Of a stretch of DNA of 64,000 bases, positions 34,904 through 47,421 are shown piece after piece (the first letter of the stretch is position 1; every line of letters starts with the position of its first letter). The DNA lies in the NCBI GenBank assembly GCA_026182355.1, contig JAPFBL010000169.1, positions 496,001-560,000 on the forward strand, written 5' to 3'. The notes under the pieces are model-generated. The model was not told the DNA's origin. It saw only the letters and a program-made list of their open reading frames with translations, and did no database searches. The translations under genes and the position numbers were made by a program. This DNA comes from Hermatobates lingyangjiaoensis. Its lineage: Eukaryota > Arthropoda > Insecta > Hemiptera > Hermatobatidae.

Positions 34904-36059
34904 CATTATACTTTGTTCATTTTATTTTAACACACAAATCAAGTAAATTAGATTAAATCAAAGCTTTAATAAATATTTAAATTATCCACCTTCACTAAAA
35001 TCAATATGTGTCAAATATCATAAATAAAAAAAATTAAAAGTTGTCGCTAGTACTGAACAATTTATTGGTTCATAGTGATAGCCTGGGTATTGTCAGAGAC
35101 AAAAAATTTCATTAAATTTTTAGTTCAACTACTAACTTGCATCTGTGCTTAGTTTCGTTTGTTTAATTTAGTTTATAAAGGAAATACTTTTACCACCTAT
35201 TATTGAACCTATCTAAGAGGGAAAAATTTAATTTTGTAAGCAAAATGTTTTCCGAGCAAGTATCGGGTCAGATGATACGATTTTATATAAAATTATGAAG
35301 TCGATTGGCAAGAGTTAATTAATTTGTACTAATTGTTTGTATATTTATTAAACTAGATACATACTATTCGTCATTAGTTAATTTCGTGTAAAGGGAGTAT
35401 CGGATTGTGATTTGTATCGTTGGAAGAAAACAGATGAAATATAGTATGCACTCTGTTATAGAAGAGGTGAACTATGGAAACAAGTACATAAAACATACGG
35501 CAGCATTGATAAATTTAATACAATATACTGGGGTAAATGAATAAATCAAAGTTTCCACATGAAAAAGAAGAAGCCTTTTTATTCTATGCGTTTTGAACAC
35601 TTCGATTCAACGTCCGGTAAATTCTATAATTCAAATTACAAATTGAAAGTTACAAAAATAAATCGAAATTATATTCAATAAAATGAAAGAAAGATGGACA
35701 CGCTGAATGGAAGGAGTAGAGGACCTAACAGTCTAACGTTGACAAAAGTAGAGATCATGTGAGATAGAGTGGGGAGGGTTAGTTAAAAGATAAAGCGACA
35801 AAGGAGTTGGGTATGCTATCAAACAGTCGAGTGCTATAAAGCAAGCTAGAAGAGTATATGCAAAGAAAAAATTACAATAAGACTAATAAAGAATTTTGTT
35901 CACACTTTGCAAAACACCTAGTCACACACAACTAAAGCTTTATCCCTGACAAGACCCCTCATCATCTTACATTTTCAGTAAGATCATCTTAAAGCTAATG
36001 ATCTTAACCAAAAGTTTTAATAACTTTTTGGTTGTTTGGTGAAATTTGATTGCCTTTTT

Positions 36060-36450
36060 TGTTTCCTCAGTTCAGTGTCACATGTTTAAACTAGACAGTT
36101 GTTGTTGAAATCCACAGACTATTTTTTTTTTGTAAAATAATTTGTAATGTAATACTTAGTTTTTCTGTTTCAAAATTTTATACTCCTGTAAGTTCTCTCA
36201 CCAACCTATTGTCAAAATTCCTTTTGTAATTTCGTATTTGTAACTAATTGTGCTTTGCATTTTTGCTTCATTTTTGAATGATTAAATTATTTCTTACATA
36301 ATAATAAGAAAAAGGTATATGAAAAAAACCTTTTTATATTTCTTTTTAGGCCTATGAAAAAGGTTTTAAATAAAAACCAAAAGTTTAATATGAACCTGAA
36401 GAACTGACCCAGACCTGAAAAACTTTAACTTTGTATATATATATATATAT
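36060..36450 (+). mobile_element. Family F3 element, copy 1 (degenerate hammerhead)
   Basis: This 390 bp element matches 37560-37930 in the same orientation. Near the 3' end it has GCC-TATGAAAAAGG, a stem II of TTTT-AAATA-AAAA type, then ACCAAAAG in place of ACCGAAAC. A second CTGAAGA follows 45 nt later. It ends in (TA)n. The core is degenerate in all copies of this family. Confidence 0.6.
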
Positions 36451-36528
36451 AAATTAATAATCAACAATAACTCTTGATATAATATATGAATTAAACACCA
36501 CAATAAACAAATATATATTAATTACAAT

Positions 36529-36564
36529 GCTCTAAGGCCTTTCGTTACAACATCATCAGAGAGC
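36529..36564 (-). ncRNA. Hammerhead ribozyme-like motif, family C
   Basis: GCTCT, CTGATGA, extra T, stem II GTT-GT-AAC, GAA, palindrome AGGCCT, T, AGAGC. Stem I is 5 bp (GCTCT/AGAGC), unrelated in sequence to the other families but in the same positions. Confidence 0.7.
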
Positions 36565-36795
36565 TAAATGAACCAAACAAAAAATATAATAACAAGTTAA
36601 CCTGGTTGATTGAAGTCTTTAGGATTGCTGGCATCCCTGTCTGAATTTAATGTTCTTAAAAAGTTCCTAAAAAAAGCAGAGCAGATCAACTCCTTCAATT
36701 TTAAGAACATTAAATTCAGACAGGGATGCCAGCAATCCTAAAGACTTCAATCAACCAGGTTAACTAATTATTATATTTTTTGTTTGGTTCATTTA

Positions 36796-36831
36796 GCTCT
36801 CTGATGATGTTGTAACGAAAGGCCTTAGAGC
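36796..36831 (+). ncRNA. Hammerhead ribozyme-like motif, family C (mirror copy)
   Basis: Plus-strand copy of 36529-36564 with the same complete set: GCTCT, CTGATGA, T, GTTGTAAC, GAA, AGGCCT, T, AGAGC. Confidence 0.7.
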
Positions 36832-36889
36832 ATTGTAATTAATATATATTTGTTTATTTTGGTGTTTAATTCAGATATATATATATAAA

Positions 36890-37135
36890 GTTTAAACCAC
36901 AATGGAAAAAAATGCTCTGAAGCCTTTCAATTTATGTCATCAGAGAGCAAACAAAGTAAAAACTAAGATGCTAACATAAAAGTAATGGAGAAGGATTATT
37001 CCATAATTAATATCCTTCTCCATTAATTTTATGTTAGCTTCTCAGTTTTTACTTTGTTTGATCTCTGATGACACAAATTGAAAGGCCTCAGAGCATTTAT
37101 TTCCAATGTTTTCCTTTTTCCATTGTGGTTTAAAC
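36890..37135. mobile_element. Head-to-head family C' element pair
   Basis: Arms of about 115-125 bp meet near 37005 (CTCCATTA region). Both carry CTGATGA-AC...GAA-AGGC(C/T)T-C-AGAGC (36914-36948 minus; 37060-37094 plus). Stem II is too AT-poor in complementarity to form (ATAAATT and ACAAATT), so the ribozymes are probably weak or dead. The outer tail TTCCATTGTGGTTTAAACT abuts (TA)n. Confidence 0.72.
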
Positions 37136-37189
37136 TTCACTCATAGCATCACATGTTTATTTATTGTGATTTTTCTGCATATATATATA

Positions 37190-37223
<34 letters not shown>

Positions 37224-37276
37224 GAGTTCGAGATTAACAAAGAGCAACACACAAAGTAGGGAAACACACTTACAGA

Positions 37277-37307
37277 CTCAAATTTTCGGGTAATCCGTCT
37301 TCAGGAG
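37277..37307 (-). ncRNA. Hammerhead ribozyme-like motif, family B'
   Basis: CTC, CTGAAGA, extra C, stem II GG-ATTAC-CC, GAA, AATT, T, GAG. It is related to family B but has a different stem II loop and flanks. The element is preceded outward by (TA)n at 37172-37220. Confidence 0.55.
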
Positions 37308-37429
37308 AAAAGAGAATGGGAGACCAAGCACGTTGTAGGCGCAACGGCAAGTAACCATGAAATATATATATATATATATATATATATACGAGTATATATT
37401 GATAAAAGTATGGACCGTGGTATAGAAAC

Positions 37430-37935
37430 AAAACCAAAATTTATCGGGTCTCGGCCAGTTCTTCAGGTTCAAATTCAACTCTCATTGCCAACGTTTCGGT
37501 TTTTATTTAAAACCTTTTCATAGGCCTACAAAACAGTAATTTCGTTACCTTGATTATTGTTTATTGTTTATTTGACTGTCACGTGTTCATTCAAACTGCA
37601 GTTGTTGAAATCCACAGACTATTTTCCTTTGTAAAATAATTTGTAATGTAATACTTAGTTTTTCTGTTTCAAAATTTATACTTCTGTAAGTTTTCTCAAT
37701 AACTTATTGTCAAAATTTCTCTTATAATTTTTTAATTGTAACTAATTGCACTTTAATGTATGTTTGATTTTTGAATGATTGAATTATTTCTTATTTTCCT
37801 CGGTTTTGTATGCCTATGAAAAATGTTTTAAATACCTTTTAAAAACCGAAACGTTGGCAATGAGAGTTTAATTTGAACCTGAAAAACTGACCGAGTCCCG
37901 ATAAACTTTGGTTTTATATATATATATATATATAT
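37430..37935. mobile_element. Family F3 element, copy 2, with truncated inverted partner
   Basis: A plus-strand copy (37560-37935) faces a short minus-strand 3' fragment (37430-37522). The 3' region keeps GCCTATGAAAA, ACCGAAACGTTGGC (GGC could pair with GCC) and CCTGAAAAACTGACCGAG. Other fragments of this family are at 50862-50960 (minus) and 52575-52775 (plus). Confidence 0.62.
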
Positions 37936-38159
37936 GTAAAATTTGGGAGCAGTCCCTCATTCAAGCATATTTCATTGAATAACTGAACTCTTTTTTCCTG
38001 GCTGGCTTCTAGTCGAAACATGTCGGTTCCCACTTAATTAACATTCTCCAACGTTTGGATGAAGGAAGGAGAAGATATTCAGAAACCTTGAAAAACTGGT
38101 GAAGAAAATGACATCAGTGAAATACGGGCAGTTATTCAATGAAATATATATATATATCA

Positions 38160-41100
38160 TAAACGAATATCCTAAAACAAAAAAACACAACTACGAGTAT
38201 ATGTTATAACCAGTTCTTTACGATATATATTTCTTTGACATAAAATATGTTTCAATGATATACTAAATTTGAAGTAAGTTAACAAAAATGTTTTAAACAT
38301 CTTGAATTTCATTCAGTAATCATTAAAATAAAAGCAATCCATGTTTAACAATTTTAAAAGATGAAGATTTCCATAAATAAACTTTCTTTTTACTGAATTT
38401 TGATTTACTGTTTAATTTTGATGAATTATTTTTAAAAAATATATTATTGAAACAAATACTGAAATAATCAACATAAAGTATTTGTTTGTACTTTAAACAA
38501 TCTATAAACAATCTAGAAATTAACAAAATTTGGCATCTTATTTCCTATTTAATCTTAAATAAACATGATATAGGATTGAATTTTATGTAAACAATTTTAA
38601 AATCAAATTCCACAGAGTATACTTTAAAAAAAATAGTTCTTATATAACTGGTTTGATTTTATTTTTAATAATAACGATGTCATAATGCGAGAATTGTAAT
38701 ATGACTAGATAGAGAAACTACAGTTTCAAAATATGAAACATTTTCAATTAAAGTAACAACTATATGATAATTGAGAATGAGAGAAATGTAAGTATACAGT
38801 CACAAAACTTTTCTTTTCTACATAATGATTTCAATTGGTAAACAATTATAATGCAGGTAAAAGAAATGGATATTAAATTAACATTGGAAGTTGGAAAATG
38901 CTGAGCTTGTTCTATAGTCAAGGTAATTGTAGCGACATTTTTAGTCCCGTATTATGTTCTTATATTTTTCCTAAACCATTTTTTAATTCACGTAATTTTA
39001 CAGTATATGATTAAAAAGAACGTATTTTATTTATTAATTAAAACAGTATGTCAGAAATCAGTAAAACGTTTAATGTTAAATGAAACATCATTACATTATA
39101 AAACCAGATTAATACTAATAACTGAATTAAAATTGTCAATTCTATTAAATAATTATAAAAACAATGATAACTGTTATTGAATTAAAATTGCAAGAGTTAC
39201 GCATAATATTAGAAAATAATATATTTCATTAAAATCCTACAAATTAAAATGAAGTTTTAATTATTTCAATAATTATTACTGATAGGAATTTCTTTGACAT
39301 TTTCATAGCTAGCGAGTACATTATTATGTATTTTAAATCAATTTATCATATTCTATTTAATTAAATATGGGTATGTATCATTAATTGTAAGGTAATTTTT
39401 ATTTTAATGAAAGGACGCTAAACTAACATTGAAGTAGCCATGTACATAGGTTAAACATAATCTGTAAAAAATTCTTTCTTTGTTCAAATAATTATTATTA
39501 CAATAATTAATTATTAAAAATGTACGTAAAAATAGTTGCAAAAGTGGCCGTACTTACTATTTGATGAGACATCCAGGAATATTGTTCTTTTCAGAGAATA
39601 TGATTTGATATGAAGGCAACACAACCGAGCCGTATTCTGAACTAACCAATTAAGATGCAATGACTTGCATATGACGTCACTCAAGCAATATCATTTCAAT
39701 TACGTCATTTATGGGTTCACCTAGTCTCTTTATATAAAACACTATTTTACTTCTTTTCTTTAACGAAATATATTAAGGCTCGGACACTGCTATATATTAC
39801 TAGACTATTTGAGGCCCGTTAGGTCATAGTCTCCACTATTAGCAAATATGTCTGTAGACTTCTAACTTTTATGACGAGGCTAATAGTTATAATCTCAATG
39901 AAAAATAATTTAATTCAGTTAGAAAAAATAATAACAATGACTGACTTAAAAATTCAAGATATCTTATTATTATAACTGTTAGCACACGGAAGAAATAAAT
40001 GTTGCACTGTTATGCAAAAGGTTTTCTTGGGAAAAGGAATGGGAAGCATGACTAAGACACTGGAAGAGTCTATATCTACAAGCTTTGATATAGCGATCAT
40101 GATAGGCCAGCTACTAATTGAGTTTTCCTCAATATCTCTTCCTGTCAGCTGGAAAAGAATTCAAAACATATTTTTGTTGAAAAAAAAACTAGAAAAGAGC
40201 TAAATTATCAAAGGAGCTTATAAGAATCTATTATAAATATATTATATCTATGAAATTAAAAAGAACATCTGTTTTAATATACAAAAATCAGTCTAATCAA
40301 TAGAGTACTCATCCTTACTCTAATCTACTTTGGACAAAGAAGATGGAGGACTACCGACGTGAGGTCAACCCGACAATATGACTTCCTCTTCACTAAAATC
40401 ACCTTACTTCAAAACAGCCCTCGAAGTGAAACTTAATATCGCTTATATCACTACATTAGAAGATTTCAATAAATTACGTTTCCACACCTTTCTAGCTCCC
40501 TGTTGCCATAACACCCTCAACACAGGAACATAACAACCCTATTATGAATAAATACCACACTGTGACAGCTAGCACAAGTCATGAAATAAAATATTTGGAT
40601 TCACTCACTCTTTTCTATTCATTCTCCATCGTCATGATTTAAATCATTTTTTATTTTTTTAATTACTGTCAGTTATCTCATTAACCTGGTTTTTCACAGT
40701 CATTTAATTACAAGAGGAGTTATCTTCTCTTGCATTTCCTTTATATAAATATAATTTTACATATTTTTTTAAGAATATATTATACAAAAACCTTTTTCAA
40801 GTTAGACTGTAAATTGTTGAGAAATGATTTTACTACAAAGTTCGGCAGTTAAATTTACATAAATAATAAGCCGACACTTTGGTTTAACTTTTATTCAAGA
40901 AATTTCATCTTTCTGCTGGTTTAAAAATTGGCTGAAAAGCTTAAAATGGAAAGAAGTTGACTCTCCAACTGGAAATGCAATAACCTGTAATAAAGCGAAG
41001 AATTATCTCGACTTGAAGCGAAAACTGTTACACCAAGAATAAAAAAAAACGTAATAATTTATAAGAAAAACAATTTAAAAAGAAGATTAAGTTATATTCT

Positions 41101-41990
41101 TAAAATTGATCCAAGAGAAAGTCTTTATTTTATATTCTGAAATACTAAACAAATAGAATTTTCAAGGGGTTTTTGTTCTCTTTTTGATTATTCGAGATGG
41201 CAACGTAAGAGTTAAACTTCTTGAAAGAGGTAGACATTTTTTTTTATTAAGAGTTAAACAAAATGAAATTGCCTTAACCGACTGTCGAATTTCCGTTTTA
41301 AGTGCTAAATTTCTTTTACTTAGCAAACCCGCCCACCCTTGGCGTTTCAGGCATTTCAAAATGTGTCAACCACAAGATTTTTTAGATATGGTAAATTCAT
41401 AATGTATTTGGAAACTTTAATAAACACTCCAAGAAACAGAAAAGGCAGGTTGAGTTATTTTAACCATTTGTTGATCGCATTATCATTTTTAACAAACAAT
41501 ATTATTCAATTGTTCAATTAATATTGAACAATTCAATAAATATTGTTCAATGAAAACGAACTACTCTATTTGGTTAGATGTGACCAGAGACATAAATCTG
41601 ATGAATTAATATCAACATTGGAACAATTCGTCATGAAAAAGAACATTAAAATCATATTCACTATAGGAACAAAATAGTTAAACTAACCAATGACTGGCAA
41701 ATTGATGTATGTATTCATCAACTTGGACTTAGTGTGAAAGCAAATGAAATACACAGTAGAACCTCGCAGTATGACTTTAATTCGATTCCAGACCGAGCTC
41801 GTGATTTGATTTACTCGCTTTACGAAACAATATTTCTCATTGAAATTAATATGAAAATAAATAATCCGTTCAATACCAAAATGCCTCATTTTAATTTTAT
41901 ATTTTAAACCGAAAAGGTGCAATTAGATTATTATAGGTGCAATGCAGGCATTTTTTAATAAGGTAAACAAAAATTAAGCATATTTTATTA
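38160..41990. other. Intron interior, nothing recognised
   Basis: About 3.8 kb of unique-looking AT-rich sequence in the 16 kb collagen intron. The only repeat noted is a family F1 tail (TGAATAAATACCACACTGTG) near 40545. Small frames at 40.0 and 41.2 kb show no domain features. Confidence 0.5.
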
Positions 41991-41995
41991 ACCTA

Positions 41996-43219
41996 CTAGC
42001 AAACGTACTCATCTTTGATGGAATCAAAAATTCTATTATACTTGGTATTCTAAAATACCATGGAATACCATGCCAATTATAGTATTATACTAATACTATA
42101 ATTAGAAATTATAGATTAGTAGAAAATATCATTATTAGTACAGTGTTAAACAAATGCCTCTGTATACACCACATTAGCAGTCTGTCATTCAGGTTCATGG
42201 AAGAACAAAGAGTTGGAACCACTGACTCTTGAGTAAGTAAACTACAGTTGACCATGAGAGAAAACTTGGTCTCGCTAAGTTGAATTCCTGCGTTAGATAA
42301 AGTTTCCCCTTGCAACTCAGTTAAACGTCATTGCGAAATAGACTCTGACGGGACTTTGCAATCGTTTCAACGGAAACAGATAGTGGTTCAGAATCAATGG
42401 TATGGGTGGTATACACACAGACTCCACATTCCACAAGCAGTCATAATGTCCGCCTCTATGGCGTATCTGTGCAGAGCACAAAATCAGAGTCGTAACTCGT
42501 TGAACATTGCCCGGGGCACTCAAGTTTCGTAACATGAAATTTGTTACCGATATTAAATGGTGCTCCTACTTGAAGTTTTTACTCATGAGCAGGCAGTCCA
42601 GGAGCAGTCACGGAGTCAAGAAATTCAGTTGGATAATGAACTACTTCCTCATTACTAATCACTCTCTTTACTGACTTTTAAGTTCTATCTTCGGCTTGAT
42701 ATAGCGTAAGAACTTGTTTGTTGATTTTTCCTGCCTGTTCATTAGTAAGGCTTGAGCATTGCTCGTTCACAAAGTCATTTATTCTGAATAGATAGTACAT
42801 CTTCAACTCTGGGAAACACCTTGTCAATAAGCTCAAATAAGCAATATATTAAATGCAAATGAAATTAAAATCAACTAACAATACCTAATTGCTACACCTG
42901 CATATTTTCAAAATAAAAATGTTTGTGTAGTTAGCCAAACACGGCTTAAAAGTTCATAACTTGGCTTCATCGTTGAATATTCAGTCCATTCAAAGCTTAG
43001 ATTTTAAGTTAGACATACACAAATCTACTGTCAAAGTTTCAGCTTATTATGTCTTATGGTGGCTGAGTTTACTGGTGACAATATTTTGCCGACAAACCGA
43101 CAGACAGAAATTATTCTAAGAGTACGTGCGGCTTCTCTAAAGTATGAAACGTAAAGAAAACTTGAAATGAGTCAGTTCTAAGCAATCCACAGACGAAACC
43201 TTTCTTTTGTTTATATAGA
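41996..43219 (-). mobile_element. Helitron relic with helicase C-terminus
   Basis: Minus-strand element that begins TCTATATAAAC after A and ends with hairpin CCATCAAAGATGA-GTACGTTTG-CTAG followed by T: the Helitron 5' TC, 3' hairpin plus CTAG, and A-T insertion rules. Decayed coding sequence inside (about 42109-42835) shows HYPTEFLDS, GLPAHE, LKRLQSPVRV, FAMTFN and LQGETLSNAGI, matching the Pif1-like helicase end of Helitron Rep/Hel proteins, with several frameshifts and stops. The 5' 380 bp matches the non-coding copies elsewhere in the window. Confidence 0.82.
42109..42835 (-). pseudogene. Helitron Rep/Hel helicase domain, decayed
   Basis: Order on the minus strand: a SLTNEQAGKIN region, VVHYPTEFLDS, GLPAHE, LQVGAP, MLRNLSAPG, RIPLI-like PPIPLILN, FPLKRLQSPVRVYFAMTFN, LQGETLSNAGIQL, FSLMVNCSLLTQES. 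These align by eye with the C-terminal helicase motifs (FPI/AFAMTINKSQGQT and HGQLYVACSR positions) of Helitrons. At least two frameshifts and several stop codons are needed. Walker and Rep motifs are not present, so this is only the 3' third of the gene. Confidence 0.75.
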
Positions 43220-43471
43220 TATACTTGTTCTGCTATCAATAGCGAGCACGCAAGCCACTGGGCTACTCTGGTTCCATGCCTTACTTTATTACTAGTGTTT
43301 ATATTTCGTAAATATTAAATTAAAAAAAAGTTTTTCTTCACATTTATTTATAATACATTAGCACTACTATCATCGGCGAGCAAGCAAGCCACTGGCTACT
43401 CTGGCTCGATGTCTTTACTTTATCAAATATTAAACTAAAAAAACGTTTACAGTTATAGATAATACATACAA

Positions 43472-44500
43472 GTAGCAAACGTACCCGTCTTTGACGGAAT
43501 CAAAAGTTCTGTTATACTTGGTATTCCAAAATGCCATTAGAAATGATAGAATAGTAGAAAATACCATTATTAGTATAGTGTTAAACAAATGCCTCTGTAT
43601 ACACTACATTAGCTGTCTCTCCTTCAGGTTCATGGAAGAACAAACAGTTGGAACCTCTGACTCTTGAGCAAGTAAACTACAGTTGACCATATGAGAAAAA
43701 CTTGGTCTCGCTAACTTGAAATCCTGCGTTAGATAAAGTTTCCCTTTCCAACTTGTTAAGTTTTAAGTTTTAACTTAACATTAAGTTTTTACTCATGAGC
43801 AGGCAGTCCAGGAGGAATAAATTCAGAGTCAAGAAATTCAGTTAGATAATGAACTGCTTTCTCATCACTAATCACTCTCTTTACTGACTTGTAAGTTCTT
43901 TTCTCGGTATGATATAGCGTAAGAATTTGTTTCTTGATTTTTCCTGCCTGTTCGTATTAAGGGCTGAGAAATGTTCCTTCACAAAACTCTTTATCCTTAG
44001 ATACTCGTATATACCCTCAACTCTGGGAAACACCTTTTCAATGATGTCAAATACACAATATATTCATATTACTCCAATGAAATTAAAATCAACTAACAAT
44101 ACCTACTTGCCACACATGTGTATTTTTAAAACAAACTTGTCTGTGAAGTTAGGAAAATACTGCTTAAAACATCATAACTTCGCTTCTGTACTGAATTATC
44201 AATCTATTTAGAGCCTATATTTTGAGTTAGGCATACACAAATCTAGTGTCAAGGTTTCAGCTCGCTATGTCTTATGGTGGCTGGTTTACTTGTGACAAAC
44301 ATTTTTGCTTTAAACGTCCATAACTTCACTTCTGCGCGTTGAATTTCCAATCAATTCAGAGTCTATATTTTATGTTAGACATACACAAATCTACTGTAAA
44401 AGTTTCAGCTTGATATGTATTATGGTCCGCTGATTTTACTTGTGACAAAATTTTGCGGACAAACGGACAGCAATTTTTCTAAGAGTGTATGAATCTTTCA
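43472..44500 (-). mobile_element. Second Helitron relic, internally deleted
   Basis: Ends on the minus strand with hairpin CCGTCAAAGACGG-GTACGTTTG-CTAC. It contains the same helicase end (43580-43760) joined directly to the GLPAHE region (43790-43990), so about 230 bp present in the neighbour is missing. The 5' part (44040-44500) has a partial internal duplication of the CATAACTTCGCTTCTG, GTCAAGGTTTCAGCT segment. Only about 250 bp separates the two Helitrons. Confidence 0.75.
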
Positions 44501-45525
44501 TACATTCGGTTTCTCCTGAACAAGAGGGTCGCTCATGCTAAGAATTTTTATTCGTCGTACGAGAAAAAAAATTCTTTCAAATGGCTGCTCTCTCTTATCT
44601 CTCTTGAAGTCGGTTCAAACCGAAAATTAAAGACTATAAGTGAGTGTTTTTAATTTTTCCATGTTTATTTATCTACATTGAACTTTATTTGTCTGTTTCG
44701 TGCCATATCTTCATCGAAAATGTAGAAATTTTAGGTATATATTGGCACTAGTTGATTGGTAGGTATTTATACCCGGAGCCTTCGAGTCTTATTGTATCAG
44801 TCCCACTTGAAGATGCAAAACGTGCCAAACTCGTCGGGCGTCAACAACAACGATTCAAGATTATGACAGATATTTATAATAATATGATTTTTACTAACAT
44901 CTGTCATTCTAGCAATATATATGTTTTGCTGTTCATGTTTTTATCTTTTCTTGAGTAACAGACATACGCTCAAAAAGAGTGCAATATTTTTAAAGTATGG
45001 TGATACCATATAGAATGAGTGGATGAAAATCAAAAGCCAATTAGAGCGGTTATAAAACAGCAAGGATACAATAGTCTGGGACTATTCGAGATAAAATTGT
45101 GGCAAAGAGAGGAATATTATTACAACCTCACCCTCCCAGTGTGTTGGGAATACGTTCCTATATTTTAGACGTGCTTGTTATCCCTCGGTATATAAAACCC
45201 AGAAATTCCACTCTTGTAGAGAGACCGAACAGATTTTAGCCTCAATTACTGCAGCCAAGTCTTTAGAATATTGACTGGGTCAGATTCTACCTCTAAACTG
45301 TTTCCTTCGTTATCAAAAGTTCATCAAATTCAGAAGCGATATGTATAAAAGAAAAAAAAGAACTATTCAAATTACTACAGAAATTAGCAATGGTTAAAAT
45401 GATCTATCAATTAAATTTGTTAATGTCTATAAAAATCATTATAAAAGCTTTATCTATCAACCGAAGAACAAAATTTTGGTCCCAGTAAGAGTTTTATTTC
45501 ATCCTCTATTTTATATACTTTATAA

Positions 45526-45570
<45 letters not shown>

Positions 45571-45769
45571 GTTAACACATGAAAGAGAAAAAACAAATAA
45601 AGACACACACAAAAGACTCACAACGATATTTCGACAGTCGTCGTCATCGGGTAGAAGTAGTCCCTTTGAGTAGCTGAAGCTAACTCAGTTAGCGACGACT
45701 GTCGAAATATCGTTGTGAGTCTTTTGTGTGTGTCTTTATTTGTTTTTTCTCTTTCATGTGTTAACTAGT
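45571..45769. mobile_element. Head-to-head family F5 element pair
   Basis: Outer arms GTTAACACATGAAAGAG and CTCTTTCATGTGTTAAC enclose about 200 bp. The left arm (minus) has the hammerhead-like order TAC, CCGATGA, C, GAC-GACT-GTC, GAA, ATAT, C, GT (45623-45652). The right arm begins at stem II and lacks the core. The left arm abuts (CA)n(TA)n. Confidence 0.7.
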
Positions 45770-45831
45770 AGTCCTGTTGGACCATTTCAAGTTTTGATTT
45801 ATATATATATATATATATATATATCAGTTCA

Positions 45832-45938
45832 CAAACGAAGAAAAGCAACACACAGAGAAAGAGACACACTTACAAACTCTAAATTTGAGTTTGTAAGTGT
45901 GTCTCTTTCTCTGTGTGTTGCTTTTCTTCGTTTGTGAA
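45832..45938. mobile_element. Short family B-like palindrome cut at the predicted ribozyme cleavage site
   Basis: Arms CAGTTCACAAACGAAG...and its complement meet at CTCTAAATTTGAG. The right arm starts with GAGTTTGTAAG (45887), the sequence expected just 3' of hammerhead cleavage. The left arm extends 7 nt further (AAATTTA). A (TA)n tract adjoins the left end. Confidence 0.65.
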
Positions 45939-46368
45939 CTGATTTGCGTCCAGTTTGGATCGTTTTTTCGAATTTTAAGTGGATATATATATATATATAA
46001 CGGTTTGAACCGAAAATTAGAGACTGTAAGTGTGTTCTTTTGATTTCTCTATGTTTCTTTGTCTATATTGAACTATATTTGTCAGTTTTGGATCGTATTT
46101 CCAACGAAAAAGTGTATATATATATATGCATAACTCATAAAAAAGAGTAACATACAAAGAACAAAAACACTTACTAGAATCAATATTTGGAACCGCATTC
46201 CAAAGAAGAAACTAGAAGAAGAAGAGATACGATACTGCCAGACTAGCGGTGTAGAGTCCAGTGAGTGGTTCTAGTTTGACAGAACGAAATGACGTGTTTT
46301 CGTTCTTTTTATGTTGCTCTTTTTTATCACCTACTTGTTTGTCCTGTTTAGGCCGTTTCTATATTACA

Positions 46369-46400
<32 letters not shown>

Positions 46401-46402
<2 letters not shown>

Positions 46403-46600
46403 ATGATCAAACCACAATAAGAAATGGGAAAACAAGACTAAGATCTTTCAACCGTAACATGCGGTCTTCGTCAGAGTCAAAAACCCAACTTCTGACGAAG
46501 ACCGCTTGTTACGGTTGAAAGATCTTAGTCTTGTTTTCCCATTTCTTATTGTGGTTTGATCATTGATTGTTGTTTCACGTGTTTATGTGAAATCTTTTTA
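46401..46600. mobile_element. Head-to-head family D element pair with unequal 5' ends
   Basis: The left arm (minus, 46401-46490) extends to CCCAACTT upstream of the ribozyme. The right arm (plus) starts at 46491, at CTGACGA itself. Both arms run out into (TA)n. The left arm holds a complete motif (46436-46479). The right arm lacks the 5' strand of stem I. Confidence 0.78.
46436..46479 (-). ncRNA. Hammerhead ribozyme-like motif, family D
   Basis: Minus strand: GACT, CTGACGA, stem II ACCG/CGGT, GAA, AGATCT, T, AGTC, all present. Confidence 0.62.
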
Positions 46601-46949
46601 TATATATATATATATATTACTTTTTCGTTGGACAAATATAGTTCAATGTACAAAAAGAAACATAGAGAAAGGGTCTCCATCCGTCTCTGAACCAGTGGAC
46701 TTGGTTTCCCTCTCTTATCTCTCCTTAAGACGGTTCAAACCGAAAATTAGAGACTGAAGTGTGCGGTTTTAATTTTTCTATGTTTTTTTGTACATAGTGC
46801 TATATATATATATATATAGTTCTATTGAAACTAATGCCTCATTCTAGTTTTACACCTTTTCTGATTAATTTTTTCAATCTTCTCATACATGACTTCCATA
46901 GGTTCGGAACTAAATACATAAAAGTTCACCAAAATGTTCATTTTTTTGA

Positions 46950-47335
46950 ATCCGACATGTTTCGGTCATCATCGACCTTTTTCAAGGATATTATATATAC
47001 AGAGTTTCATAACACACGTAAAATGATTAAGTTGCGTGTGTTGTTGCAACATGCTCTTAGGGTCGTCCGGATGCAAGATTCATGGTAAGTCTTCGTGAAA
47101 GCGCGGTTGTGGTAGAGCCTGCCTATGTGAGCCAACTTCGTGGGGCTTTCACGATGGCTCACCATGCATCTTGCATCCGGAAGACCCAAAGAGCATGTTG
47201 GAACAACACTCGGAATAAAATTAACAAGGGAAATGTTAACGGACAACACCGTGGTATTACAACAGGAACATGACCACACCCGATTACAAATTTTGGAAGC
47301 CATCTTATCCTGGAAAAACAACCAAGGCAGAGGAT
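46950..47335. mobile_element. Second Penelope-like element: imperfect palindrome with GIY-YIG remnants
   Basis: The plus arm (47085-47335) encodes, across frameshifts, SRWLTMHLASGRPKEH and LTREMLTDNTVVL, then HTRLQILEAIL, the typical C-terminal half of a PLE GIY-YIG endonuclease. The minus arm (46985-47085) repeats the LASGRPK region, then runs into a 3' UTR and a hammerhead-like but core-degenerate motif at 46956-46995 (CCTTGAAAAAGGTC, GACCGAAACATGTCGG). The protein family is different from the 54 kb element. The AT tail leads to (TA)n(TG)n at 47360-47420. Confidence 0.7.
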
Positions 47336-47355
47336 ATAGAGTTTTATTTTTTCTC

Positions 47356-47421
<66 letters not shown>

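Larger units (their letters stand above)
36489..36871. mobile_element. Long head-to-head palindrome, family C hammerhead-bearing element
   Basis: Arms 36489-36664 and 36698-36871 are nearly identical and flank a roughly 33 bp asymmetric centre. The inner 70 bp of each arm (GGGATGCCAGCAATCC and neighbours) is unlike the other families. Each arm ends outward in a hammerhead-like motif and an AT-rich tail near (TA)n. Confidence 0.82.
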
